In this document: positions 19,864 to 30,198 of the stretch, piece after piece
How positions within the stretch are numbered: position 1 is the stretch's first letter
Layout: every line of letters starts with the position of its first letter
Assembly (NCBI RefSeq): GCF_000090795.2
Contig: NW_003546249.1
Coordinates: forward strand, 113,946 to 155,275
Direction of reading: 5' to 3'
Origin: Amphimedon queenslandica
Lineage: Eukaryota; Porifera; Demospongiae; Haplosclerida; Niphatidae
DNA length: 41,330 bases
Made by a program: the position numbers and the translations under genes
Notes under the pieces: model-generated
Seen by the model: the letters and a program-made list of their open reading frames with translations, nothing else
Told to the model about the DNA's origin: nothing
Databases searched by the model: none

Positions 19864-19901
19864 ATAATATTCATTGCCGTAGCTTATAACAAATAATTTT
19901 A

Positions 19902-20172
19902 AGAGACAGTGTCGTAATGGCCATAAATTTGTATTGGCCATAGATTAAAATATTTAAAGAGCAGTGTCATACTGGCCATAGCTTTTAATGACTATTAATT
20001 TAATGAGACAGTGTCATATTGGCCATAATTAATCACAGTAAGACAGTGTCATAATGGCCATAACAATTAATGATATTACATGACTAATGAACTAGACAAT
20101 GTCATATTGGCCATAACAATTATTAATGATTATACATGATTAATGAACTGGACTCTGTCATGTTGACCATTA
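19902..20172 (+). repeat. Six spaced copies of a ~22-bp motif downstream of the OTU domain
   Basis: Consensus AGACAGTGTCATANTGGCCA followed by TAA. Copies start at about 19903, 19959, 20005, 20041, 20094 and 20150, separated by AT-rich spacers of 15-35 bp that often contain TTAATGA. Each copy holds the palindrome TGGCCA and an imperfect palindrome GACAGTGTC. An extra TTGGCCATAG is at about 19934. The 3' subterminal position suggests binding sites for the Helitron Rep, or the tandem-repeat tail common in Helentrons; this is inference. Confidence 0.8.
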
Positions 20173-20555
20173 TAATCTATGACAAAGTGTGATTGTTGAG
20201 ACACTGTAAAACATATCTCAAGACATTGTTTATTGACACCGCTGTATGGCCATCTTTTTCTCCTAATTACATTTGAATTGCTTTACATTTCATACTGTTT
20301 TAGTTACAGCACTGTTTAATATCAAACTGGAAGTGACTAGTGCTTTGTGGACAATATCAACAATACAAGGAAAGTTGATGTTAGGGTGGATCTTATGGTT
20401 TTTATTACTGATCCAATATTACTGACAGATAGCTATATGTGCTGTATTGTAAATTACATGATTATATTTTTTTTCCTATAGTATGACCATGTATCAACTT
20501 GAGAAACATTGCACAAGCACATGGAACAAGCAGAGGACTAAATATTATTTGTTTT
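20173..20555. other. No gene seen
   Basis: AT-rich. TGGCCATC at about 20245 may be a last degenerate unit of the preceding repeat. No ORF or hairpin that would mark a Helitron 3' end was identified with confidence. Confidence 0.4.
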
Positions 20556-20804
20556 GTATATGTGACCATAATTGACAAAAGGGCCCTTATGGCGGATTTT
20601 AAAATTGATCTTAATAATGGCAAATATCAACCTGTGAGTGCTTTGTTAGACAATCATGGTTTCTAAAAGTTTCATGGTAACTTTTTGCATCCTGTGGAGT
20701 AATTTTATGATAAATGGGGCTCAGGAAGTTGGATTTCTTAGGCTAGAAAGACAAATTTCACTACCCGCCATAAGGTACCTTTTGTCAGTTATGGTCACAT
20801 ATAC
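20556..20804. mobile_element. MITE, 249 bp, with ~40-bp terminal inverted repeats
   Basis: The left end GTATATGTGACCATAATTGA (20556) and the inverted right end (TCAGTTATGGTCACATATAC ending at 20804) match over about 40 bp, continuing with CAAAAGG and CCTTATGGCGG and only about four differences. A TA (or ATA) at each border is compatible with a TA-duplicating family, but the arms themselves begin with TATA so the duplication cannot be fixed. The 62-codon ORF inside is chance. Confidence 0.8.
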
Positions 20805-21028
20805 TACAGTGAGAATGGTTAATATTCCTTTCAATCTTCAATAATAATTAATCTATTGATTCATTTAGGGAGTCAGGTTACTAGCTGGGCTTGCGCATTA
20901 TGTTTTATCAACTTTAACCACCAGAAAAAATGCGTTCTGTAGTCAAAAAAGTGTAAATGAAAATGATCTAAAGAGGAGAAAAGTTGTCTTGTAAACTGTA
21001 AGGATCACTTGTATTGCTGACCAATCAG

Positions 21029-21054
21029 ATGCTAGTTGCATATGCAACTAGCAT
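21029..21054. repeat. 26-bp perfect palindrome
   Basis: Arms ATGCTAGTTGCAT and its exact complement meet with no spacer at an NdeI-like CATATG centre. It lies in an otherwise non-coding segment 80 bp before the start of the MSDQDKAAV reading. It could extrude as a cruciform or bind a dimeric protein. Confidence 0.9.
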
Positions 21055-21152
21055 TGCATTTGTCTGGTATACAAATAATCCGATTTTGTAGCATAAAAAG
21101 AGACACCAAAATACTAGTAAGATTTCACAGTTCAAACCAAGCCAAAGTTATA

Positions 21153-21903
21153 GTGATGTCGGACCAAGACAAGGCAGCAGTGCTAGCTAATGCTGGCTAC
21201 AGTCCAGAAGATTTGAAGGAGATTGTGCCGAGTATGAGGAACAACAGCAAGGCAAGACGGCTCCTGGGCCCACTTTTGCTTGGATGGTCCTCACACTGGT
21301 ACACAATCATTGCAGGACCAGACCAGTCAGGTGACGAAGCTTATTGCTGCACAAAACAATGCAGCAAGAAAAAGTAGAAGAGGAGAATTAAAAAGAATAA
21401 GAACAACAAGAAAAACAACAACAAGGACAACAACAGCAACAAGATGCCGAGCGGCAAAGGGAAGTTGATGCCAGCGGGCCTCCTACTAGTAGACAGGGTT
21501 GAGGACGTAGAGGACAAGGAAGAGGAGGACAGAACTGGAGGAATAGCAAGCAGATTACAAAGCAGCGTTGGACAAGGAAGCAGTGAAGAACAAGGAAGCG
21601 GCGGAGGACAAAGAAGCAGCAGAGGACACGGAAGCGGTGGAGAACAAGGAAGCAGTGGAGAGCAAGGAACTGGAGGACAATAAAACCGTGGAGAGCGAGG
21701 AAGAGGAGGACAAGGAAGAGGAGGGCGAGGACGAGGAAGGCAACGACGAGGAAGAGGATGGCGAGGATAAGGAGGGTGACGACGAGGAAGAGGACGAGGA
21801 AGCAGAGGGCAAAGAAGAGGACATTAAACTGGGGTCATGGCCACAGCAGCAAATGTTACTGCAGCAGCAGGAGGCCTCACCACCCATGCTACTAATAATG
21901 TGA
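21153..21903 (+). pseudogene. Unrecognised decayed ORF with Gln-rich middle and purine-rich (RG/E-rich) tail
   Basis: The frame MSDQDKAAVLANAGYSPEDL (about 21158) shifts near 21230 into EYEEQQQGKTAPGPTF and again near 21290 into SLQDQTSQVTKLIAAQN, then a polar Arg/Lys/Thr-rich part. From about 21540 to 21830 the + strand is nearly pure A/G in GGA/GAA units. One frame reads GERGRGGQGRGGRGRGR, another is Glu/Asp-rich, and the opposite strand gives a poly-Ser ORF. The RG-rich reading after a Gln-rich head resembles a gag-like or RNA-binding ORF1 of a transposon, but I cannot name it. The other readings are by-products of composition. Confidence 0.35.
21540..21835 (+). repeat. ~300-bp polypurine tract (GGA/GAA/GAC units)
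   Basis: Dense GAGGACAAGGAAGAGG-type repetition with few pyrimidines. Several sub-blocks recur (GAGGACAAGGAAGAGGAGG near 21508 and 21707). Polypurine mirror-like tracts can form triplex DNA, and GGA runs can form quadruplexes. Confidence 0.8.
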
Positions 21904-22177
21904 ACTTAAAATTAAGACTGAACTACACTACAGAGATTATTATCATTGAAAACAAAGGCAACACTATAATAATAATTATTATTATCATTATTACAATGAA
22001 ATTAGAATTTTAAAAATACATGAAGTCCAAATTACTTTTGCATACAGCCAACATGATACACTGAAAAAAAAGACAATTAAGTTCATACAGAATTTATAAA
22101 ATACTGAGGATTTAGCAATCTGCAACTACCATCAACAAGAGTAATATTAAAATATAAAAAATTAATACAAACAATTT

Positions 22178-22595
22178 ATTACAAAAATTAAAAAAAAAGA
22201 TTGAGTACCATTCACTCTGTATCAATTTATCAAAAAAGGAATGGCAACAAGAACTAGTAGGATTCCAAGCAAGAGATTATTCCAAACGTCTGATTATACC
22301 CATACGAAACAAAATATGAAATCAAAATCCTACTCCGCGACGCTAATTCTTCTCTACGTTATATGGTGGTTTGTATTTCCTTACATTATTATCACATTAA
22401 AAGTAGAATGTAGAGTAGAATTAGCGTCGCGGGAGTAGGATTTTGATTTCGTATTTTCTTTCGTATGGGTATAGTCAGTCATTTGGAATAATCTGTCATT
22501 TGGAATTCTACTACTTCTTGTTTCCATTACTTTTTTGATAAATAATTATTGATACAGAGTGAATCCTACTCAATCTTTGTTTCAATTTTTGTAAT
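22178..22595. mobile_element. Foldback/MITE, 418 bp, almost entirely palindromic
   Basis: Two arms of about 175 bp (22178-22350 and 22410-22595) are inverted copies. Examples are AAAGATTGAGTA at 22196 with its complement ending at 22577, CACTCTGTATCAAT paired with ATTGATACAGAGTG, and ATCAAAATCCTACTCC paired with GGAGTAGGATTTTGAT, around a ~55-bp loop. Ends read ATTACAAAAATT. No target duplication is evident. The 65-codon ORF within is an artefact of the palindrome. Confidence 0.85.
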
Positions 22596-22679
22596 AGCAC
22601 TTAGTTTTAATTGTTTTTTGGATCACTAGGTATTATTGCTGATCTGACAATTGAATAATACTTTATACGAATCAACAAA

Positions 22680-25600
22680 TCGACTACAGAAGCAATATTA
22701 ATTTAATTTTTATTCTGGCGTCAACTTGCAGGCAACTTGACTTAATTTATATAGAAAGAGTTTACTATAGAAAAATTAGATAATTTAAATTTATAAGAAG
22801 GATTTTTGGCCATTTTCTAGGAAAGCACATTGAGAAGCAGGTGTCTTTTAACTTTTTCAATAAGACAATAATCTGAGCAATGTCATTCATCCACTTTTTG
22901 TTTCTTGTAATTGTTGCCAGTAATGCACCAGCTGATTGTGCAGTTTTGTTACAGTAAATACAATTTTTGACTTTGTTTTTAATGCCATTACTTTCATAAA
23001 AACTAGAGCAGAAGGACGCTGAAGCTATGCAAAACCTTATTCGGGCAATGATAGTTTCAACTTTCTGAATACTATGGATATACATAAAGAAAATGTAGTT
23101 TTCATCTTTTTATCACAAATGGAGTATCTTTTGCAGCAGTCAGTCATTAGTGTTGTCATGACTACTTCTGTCACATATCCATTTTAAAATGAAGAGGTTC
23201 CTCCTTGCATATGCTTAGTTCAAATCCATTCATGTTGCATGAGATGTCCAACAATAGTTTACTATAGAAAATTAGTATCCCAGGGGGCTGAGTGGCTAGT
23301 ATCACGTAATTTTATTTGACGACACATAATTTGTTCTTTTGTAATATATATAGTCAGCAATTATTCAAATGAAAGTATTCCAGAAATGTTGTAATTATCA
23401 GTCATAATTGCTGATGTGAAAATAATTTTATTGAATGACAAATCTACTACAACAGCATAATTGAATTAATTTTGCCTCTGATCTTTTCCAGTTTCCACGG
23501 GTGCTGTTGATTCTCTAATGGCCAAATAATAGTGTATACAGTTGAGCAGGGATAATCATGCTACTACCTTTGTGTAGAGGAGTCAGGAGGACACTAAAAT
23601 GATGGCATCTTACCATTCTCACATCTTACTTGTTGGTTCCAGAATAATTTTTGAAAATCAATCTCTTTGTATGCATCGATAACCTTAGCCTGCACACTTT
23701 TGTGCTTATGTAATTCTTTGCAGGTGGCGTATGAAAATCCATTAGTGTATATGGCTATAGCCGCAGCATCATTTACCTCCACTGTAGTGACAACAACTGG
23801 GAACTGTTCTTACCATTTGTACGGAAGGTATGAGATGTTATGGCCTACAAGATAGAGTTAGAGCAAATAAAAGGGGTGACAACAAGCAAGTAGCTACTTT
23901 TATGCTGGAACATACCCTGAGAGGACCCAATAGGAGAAGTTTTATTATTGGAAAGAGTGTCCACAATCAGAGGATAGAGAGGCTGTGGAGGGACGTGTCT
24001 TAACAGTGTACTGTACTTTTCCGTCAGGTCTTCTATCTTATGGAACAAGCACAGCTCTTCTTAGTAGATGATGATACTCATTTACTTTGTTGCCATTCGA
24101 GTTCTTCAATGTTGTAGATTACTTTGATGCAATAGTTTGCAGGATCTTTCACCATTTTACGAATGCATAATGCTTTTCTTTCATTTTTAGTAATTTGCAG
24201 AATCATGAATCCTTCCTATGAACCAAATGATATTTATTTAAATGGTTCCTGTAGATAGTTGTTTCCATGTTGCATTTCTTATTCACATTTGTGATTAATT
24301 TTGTCATGCCTTTACTCATTTTGTCTCTTTTCAGTTGTAATTATCAGTCCTTACTGCTGACGTGAAGATAAATCCACGTTTTATTTTTAACGACAAAATA
24401 CATCATAACAGCATGATTGATTATATTTTCTTTAGTACTAAAAATTCTTTTCACATGTGCTGATGATGCAAATTAAAGAATTGCCATGGTTTAGCGAGGA
24501 TAATTATGGCGCCTAGCTTTTCCAATATTTCGTTGCTCTGACAATGATTTTTGAATTCGATTGTCTATATTACTTTGATGGCCATGAGAATTAATCAATT
24601 GTTATGTTTAGAAAAAACGATTTTTGACTACAATATACTTTAGAAAGTCTTTTTGAGAAGTGTCCATATTAATATTTTGTCTTCATTACTTTTGCATCCC
24701 TTGTGTCAATACGGCTCTTACGCATTTCACCAATGCTTGGAGCAATCACTGAGAGTAAATGTGATATAGTTGACTTATGACTACTTTTCTTACTTATTTG
24801 TCAGTAGTACGTAATCACTCCTTTTGTCAGTCTAAACCTATTGGCATGCTTTGTTGTCGATTGGTGTTATAAAGGCTTTACACGGCAAGAGACAAGATCT
24901 TGCTTTCTTTCAGAATCTTCAAAAACTTGTTACAGGTATTTTGTCTACCTTAATTTTCATTTGTGACTGCTCCTAAATCATTTGATTGTTCCAACAAACT
25001 ATGAATCACTAACTGGGGACTAAATAAGATAAGTGTTTTCTGTCTTTCTTTGAATTACAAAAATGTGAAAAAAATATTAAAAGATTTTCTGCAACTGGCT
25101 CTTTTTATGTGACATTAAATTTACCTTTTATATTTTTATGTTCATTGTACTAAAACAGCATAATTGATTCAATTTTGTCTGTGATATCAAAAATCCTTTG
25201 ATGATGCATCAATGGCTAAATAAATCAATAGTTGCTAAAGTTTAGCAAGGATAATCATTGCTGCTACCTCTGTGTACATGAGGATAACAAAATTTTCCCA
25301 CTTGCTAATCTTATTTACTTCAGTTCTAAATGAGGATCTCTCAGTTATCATTCAACTCATCACCCACCCAAAGTATTGTCATTAAAAGCAGAGACTCACC
25401 AAGGTTTTGACTGCATTTAATAAACATTGTACAATGTTTACAAAGTTAATGGAACTTGCTCTTTTTATGTGAAATTAAAACAAAGTTGTACACCCAACTG
25501 TATATTAAATACAACAGCATTATTGATTTAACTTTCATTCTGGGTTCAACTGGCAGGCAGCTTGACTTCATATAGTATAAAAGAATTAGGAGCCCATGGA

Positions 25601-26180
25601 AAGTGCGAAAGATCATGCAAATCTCACTAGATGTTATTTGTCACATTAATTAATGGTTGTATGTAATGGCTGAGTACAACTGGATTTGTAATGCTCTTCA
25701 TGGGGAGCAAGTGTTTTTTCTTGTATCACATTGATGGAAATCAGTCACAATTGACTTTCATAATGATCATTGCATTTTTCTTGAATTTAATACAGCTTCA
25801 TGAAATGTCTTTGCTTGTGATGATGCCACCGCTCTGGATTAAAGAATTATTTCCCTGATGCTAAAATACTTTTCACAGGTACATTGATGCATCAATGCCC
25901 AAATAAATAGTGACTCTGTTTAGCAAGCATAGTCACTGCTGCTATCTTCATGTACATGAGGATAATGAAATTTGCAAACATGTAATTCTTCAATTAGTTC
26001 AGTCTATCCCTCTTTCATCATAAAAACTCTGTCTGCACAGAGTACTTCTGTCCTCCAAATCAGAGACTTGTTTTGAATTAAACAAACAAATCTAATATAA
26101 CAGCATAAGTGATTTAGTTTTTATTGTTTTCAGACTGTTCTTCAAATTCAACCATTCCAAAATAGTACATGTAATGTATT
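22680..26180. repeat. Array of five or so highly diverged direct repeats
   Basis: AACAGCATAATTGATT-like cores recur at about 23452, 24407, 25154, 25512 and 26099. Each is followed 60-110 bp later by TTTAGCAAGGATAATCATTG-like and ACATGAGGATAA-like blocks (23545, 24493, 25240, 25918). A CAGGCARCTTGACTT block occurs at 22729 and 25555, and GTAATTATCAGTC..GCTGAYGTGAARATAA at 23391 and 24337. Spacing varies from 350 to 950 bp, so the copies have gained and lost sequence. No coding potential stands out; ORFs of 60-106 codons here have no domain. It may be an old satellite or multiple solo fragments of an unknown repeat. Confidence 0.6.
22765..23085 (-). CDS. Unrecognised 106-codon ORF
   Basis: The longest ORF in the repeat array. 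It contains a Cys pair (CIYCNKTAQSAGALLATI) and a C-terminal segment NDIAQIIVLLKKLKDTCFSM. I recognise no family. It may be a fragment of an eroded exon or chance in AT-rich DNA. No neighbouring ORF is in phase. Confidence 0.2.
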   Translation of the reverse strand: MYIHSIQKVETIIARIRFCIASASFCSSFYESNGIKNKVKNCIYCNKTAQSAGALLATITRNKKWMNDIAQIIVLLKKLKDTCFSMCFPRKWPKILLINLNYLIFL

Positions 26181-26199
26181 TTTTTTTTACATCTGTCCT

Positions 26200-26327
26200 T
26201 GTTAACGATAAGAGTCACACAAAACTGAAAGATTAAACAATACACACTAACCATACATAACTAACAAAAATAGTTAAATATTATATAACTAATGTCAATA
26301 ACTGCACATGCATAGTACAAAAGTTCA
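26200..26327 (-). repeat. 3' LTR of Gypsy 1
   Basis: 128 bp; on the minus strand it begins TGAACTT and ends GTTAACA. It matches 30075-30198 apart from scattered differences. TATATAA-like sequence near 26282 may be the promoter element. Confidence 0.85.
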
Positions 26328-26566
26328 CCACACTTCCTCTTCTCTTAAAAATATCTGTCGGGCGGTCTATGAACTCTTGTAGGGTATTAACAGCCAACCA
26401 TACCATCATTAGCTGTAGAGTTACTCTAATCATTACAATTTGCGCATGATGGAGGTATAATTTCTAATTCAGACTCAACACTGGCTTTCACTGACTCTTC
26501 CATATTACTCGGCTTACCATTTGCAACCTCTCCTTTTGTGGCTGAGTCAGCGCCTTTATCCTTTGT

Positions 26567-26878
26567 TCATGTAACATTCTCCTGTACCTCTTCCTTCCTT
26601 CTAATCTGATCAATGTGACAACGTTGTAGGCTACCAACATTAATTTGAACTAGAAAGGAATCTAAGCCATAACACTCTATAACAGTACCAGGGACCCAAT
26701 GATAGTAATTATCCTTAAGAATTCTAACCATGACTAAATCACCAGCACTGAATTCCCATTTTTGAGAGTGACGCTCATGATTCTTTTGAGACAGCAATTG
26801 GTTTGCAACAGCAGTAGCAATATCAGGCTTCACCAAATCGAGACAAGTCTTGAGGCACCTTTTAAGGAACAGCTCCAC
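26567..26878 (-). pseudogene. Gypsy 1 integrase C-terminal region
   Basis: 103 codons with WEFSAGDLVMVRILKDNYYH and WVPGTVIECYGLDSFLVQI, then a His/Asp-containing HIDQIRRKEE. This is the SH3-like C-terminal part that follows the integrase core in K02A2.6-type Gypsy elements and binds DNA. It is separated from the core by frameshifts near 26950. Confidence 0.7.
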
Positions 26879-27004
26879 TGGAGGTACCCCACAAACAGCA
26901 TGAGCAGTTGTGCGATAATTCAGCAGAAAACTTGCCAGACTGTGCTGGGGTGATTGATTGCCTGAACGAGAGGAGATTATACTTCATTTCAATGTCTGAA
27001 CAAA

Positions 27005-27470
27005 TCATTCTGCTAATCCATTGCTAGCAGGATGGTAAGGGGCAGTTAAAATATGTTCAATCCCATTTTGCTTGTGGAACATTGCAATTTCTCTTGCTGT
27101 GAATTGTGGCCCATTATCTGAGACAAGTTGGTGTGGCAGGCCATAGTGCAAAAACAAATCCCTTAACATTTCAATGGTATGCTCTATTGTGGTACTACTC
27201 ATGGAAAATACCTCAGGCCATTGAGAATGAGCATCAATTACCACCAGATATGTCTGCCATACAATGGGCCCGCAAAATTGATGTGGATCCTGCTCCAGGG
27301 TTTTTATGGCCATAGCCATGGGTTTAAGGGTGATTGACGTGGAAGAGATTGAACCGATTGGCAGACAATACATGAATTTACAATTCTTTTCATTTTAGAG
27401 TCAATTCCAGGCCACCAATAATAATACCAAGATGATCAGAGTGTAACTCTTCCAATATTAGCTTTTGGTA
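27005..27470 (-). pseudogene. Gypsy 1 integrase catalytic core
   Basis: Reads YLVVIDAHSQWPEVFSMSST with the first catalytic Asp, QLVSDNGPQFTAREIAMF with the second, and HPASNGLAE ending in the Glu. The D-D-E triad is therefore visible. Upstream (27374-27470) broken frames cover the zinc-binding HHCC region. The reading stops at 27005. Confidence 0.85.
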
Positions 27471-27471
27471 A

Positions 27472-28979
27472 CTAGGTGATACATACACCACAGTGAACAC
27501 TCACCTTGCATAAAGAGTTCATATCATATTGCTTCAGTTCCTGAGGTACAGTTTTAGGCCAGCCTTTCATTGTGAACTCAGCCACCTGCAACAAAACCAC
27601 ATCCTTTGAAGTAGCTCCAGCAATTTCTCTCGCTGTAACAGGCAGTGATTGTATTTGACCTAAATTTAAAACAGCATCGTAATCAATATAGTCAGTTTCT
27701 GCCTTTGTTAGAGGTAGTCTACACAAAACATCACCATTGGCATGTTTCTGAGTGGCTTGTACTGAATGTGATATTATAAGCAGATAATATTATTGCCAAT
27801 GCTGCAAACGAGCAGCAGCTAAAGTAGGAATGCTCTTCCTAGGGCAAAAATACTAGTAAGAGGCTGATGGTCTAGTACACTGTACTTGAAACTCCTGACA
27901 ATAGTGTCCATTGCTTGTTGGAAAATTGCAGGGGCCGATGCCACTTCGAAAGGAAGGCATGTATATTGAAAGAGACCTTTATGATTGTTAATAGTAAGTA
28001 ATTCTGTACCTTCTTGATCCAGTTTCATTTGGTGGTATGCCTGTTACAAATAAAACTTGGAGAATCGTTGGCCTTCTGATAGTGTAGCAAAGACATCCTT
28101 TAATCTTTGCAAATGGTACTTATTGACATTGAAAACAGGACTTTACATACTATATCCCAACTGAGTTAGACACCAGCTGCTTGGAATTTGAAAAATGTAG
28201 GCATATGTCACTGATGACGTCTTATAATTATATTCATAGAAGCATGGCCAACATTTTACAGCTGCAGGGTTGGCCTGTATTTCACTCTTAAATTGGTTTT
28301 GTTTATTCTGACAACAGCTGCTCGAGTCAGCAAGTCTTCATAAAGGCAATCATTAGCAAAAGATCTTGCTCTGTTAGCTTTACAGAAGAAGAATTATCAG
28401 TTTGGGAAATCGACCACATGTTCTTATGTAAAGTCTGATGTAGGTAAATTGTCATAATATGTCATTTTGGTATACCATTGGGTTTATAGGGAGGACCCAT
28501 TTCTCAGGGTTCCCAAGGGCTCAGAAACTCAAGACCTGAGATCCAATGATGGCACTGGGCGACAAAGAACCAGTGAAAGTTTCATCCTTATCCCACATCC
28601 CTATAAAAAGTCATTCCAGTTTTTCTTGGGTCAAATTCAGTTGGGATATAGTGTAGTCCCTACATACTTTGATTTTCCCCTCTTTCTTGGGTACTGCTAC
28701 ATTGGGACTAGCTCACTTACTGTGCGTAACTTTAAGTATCATTGCAGCTTTCAAGCTGTGAAGTTCCAGTTCAATGCTATCCTTTATTGCAAAAGGTACA
28801 GGCCTTGGTCTATAAAACTTTGGTTTTGCATTCTGTTCCATCTCCAGTGTAGCTGTATTATTCTTCATGGTACCTAGCTTGTTGGAATATATCGAGGAAT
28901 ATGTTTCAAATAGAGCTTCCAATCTCCCTTGAGTCGACACCTGTTTAACTGTGTTCCAATTAAACTGAATTTTCATCAT
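27472..28979 (-). pseudogene. Gypsy 1 reverse transcriptase and RNase H remnant; active site deleted
   Basis: 28979-28713 gives the N-terminal RT fingers (KPKFYRPRPVPFAIKDSIEL). 28028-27819 gives HKGLFQYTCLPFEVASAPAI and FQQAMDTIV, then passes directly into SVLDHQPLTSIFALGRA, which belongs to the end of RNase H. The palm segment that should carry the Y-x-D-D catalytic motif and most of RNase H are therefore missing. 27726-27472 covers the connection toward integrase (MCRLPLTKAETDYIDYDAVL). Frameshifts separate the blocks. Confidence 0.8.
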
Positions 28980-29116
28980 CTAGTCCCTTCTAATCAGGCT
29001 AGGCCCTCTCCCTTCAATGATGAACAATGGAACAGTGGCATTTTGGTTCTCATATTGTACCTGTGCCTGCATTTACCCTAGTACTTTTAACGGCTTCATA
29101 GTATATGTCCTCAAGA

Positions 29117-29991
29117 CTAACTGTGATGAACGTTACTCAACCAATGTAAATACTGTCTGAACGTCTCTTCTGAAATAAGCAATATGGAGGCTGCTGTGTC
29201 GAATTCAATGCGAATAATAATCCCATTTACTTCGACATCGAAAAGAATGGGTGGAGCTGATGACTCTGTCACTCGAAATAGAGGCAGTTTCTCATTGGAC
29301 CCTTCAATTAATTCATTTACCCACTTTGCTGATGCAGCCGATCCTTTTCTTGAAGTACCTTTGTCACGATGGACAGTTGATGTGTGTCCCTTCTTGTTGC
29401 ATGTATGGCACATAGCCTCTGCAATAGATAGCTACATGATTAGACTTGCCACAATAAATGCAATGGTCTCGCTGTTGATGATTCACGGCCGTGCCATAAC
29501 TATACCATCTAAAATTCATTTACTTCATGTTAACTTCAGCCGCCTCCAACTGTAGGGCCTTTTTAACAGCAGTAATAAACTTCAACGTTTTCTCCATCAG
29601 CAATATCTTCTGAATGCTTTCATTACATTGGCCACAGACAAACAATCTCGTAAAGCATCATCTAAGTGCGCACCAAACTGACATTTACTTGCTAACCTCC
29701 TCAACTCTGCCACAAAATCAGGAAGAAGCTTTCCTTCTGGTCCCTCTTAAAGCAAGGTTTGGGCTCAAAATGAGAGAGCAAATCTTCCTTGAGTTCCGCC
29801 AATGTCTAGTCCTTCCGTTTGTCTGTAGCAAGGATATGGTCTAATATGGCATATGTTTTGGCTCCAATAACTGTGACGAACATTTATCAGCTGTTACTCC
29901 ATTAGCAATGAAGTACAACTCCAATCACTCGAAGTAAGAAGAAAACTTCTCAGTTTGCGAATGACACTGTAATTTTTTCAACAACAGACAT
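29117..29991 (-). pseudogene. Gypsy 1 gag and protease
   Basis: Gag starts at ATG 29991 (MSVVEKITVSFA) and is broken by frameshifts. A later block (LPDFVAELRRLASKCQFGAH near 29720-29660) is typical of gag. The 98-codon frame at 29413-29117 has a zinc-knuckle-like CHTCNKKGHTSTVH (the last Cys replaced by His or shifted) followed by the protease with FDTAAS in place of the usual D-T/S-G-A-S, so the Gly is replaced by Ala. Confidence 0.7.
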
Positions 29992-30074
29992 CTTAACGCA
30001 ACAAACTGTAAACTAGCAAGTCAAAATCCACCTTTTCGCCAATTGAAATGTATTTTATTATTTGGATGTGTTCT

Positions 30075-30198
30075 TGTTAACCAAAAGTCCCACAACCGAA
30101 AGATGACATATTACACACTAACCATACATAACTAATAATAATAGTTAAATATTGTATAACTAATGTCAATAACTGCACATACTTAGTACATAAGTTCA
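30075..30198 (-). repeat. 5' LTR of Gypsy 1
   Basis: 124 bp, a direct copy of 26200-26327. The region between it and the gag start (29992-30074) is the expected primer-binding site and leader; I did not recognise the tRNA match. Confidence 0.85.

Larger units (their letters stand above)
904..20172 (+). mobile_element. Helitron (Helentron-like, Rep-PIF1 helicase-OTU), interrupted by two transposons
   Basis: Fragments of a single Helitron replicase-helicase gene are found in order on the + strand: Cys-rich N-terminus (1384-1515), Helitron-like N domain (5668-6830), HUH Rep with two-tyrosine motif (6930-7591), helicase motifs I-IV (8229-9393), helicase motifs V-VI (18739-19123) and an OTU cysteine-protease-like domain (to about 19863). 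Removing 1516-5668 and 9394-18744 brings these blocks together as a unit of roughly 6 kb, a normal Helitron size. Both insertions are bounded by inverted repeats and a target duplication. I could not place the exact 5' and 3' ends; the repeated motif at 19902-20172 is the best candidate for the 3' subterminal region. The element is dead: many frameshifts and stops. Confidence 0.8.
26200..30198 (-). mobile_element. Ty3/Gypsy LTR retrotransposon 1, 4.0 kb, internally deleted
   Basis: Direct repeats of 124-128 bp (26200-26327 and 30075-30198) start TGTTAAC and end AAGTTCA on +. Inside, gag, protease, reverse transcriptase, integrase remnants lie in order on the minus strand. The polypurine stretch AAGAGAAGAGGAAGTGTGG abuts the 3' LTR (26328-26346 on +). 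CCTT occurs just outside both LTRs, possibly a 4-bp duplication. Many stops and frameshifts, and the loss of the RT active site and most of RNase H, show it is dead. Confidence 0.85.

Noticed and set aside
21555..21887. 110-codon Ser-rich minus-strand protein
   Set aside because: Pure composition effect of the polypurine tract.
22241..22438. 65-codon ORF
   Set aside because: Lies across arms and loop of a palindromic element.
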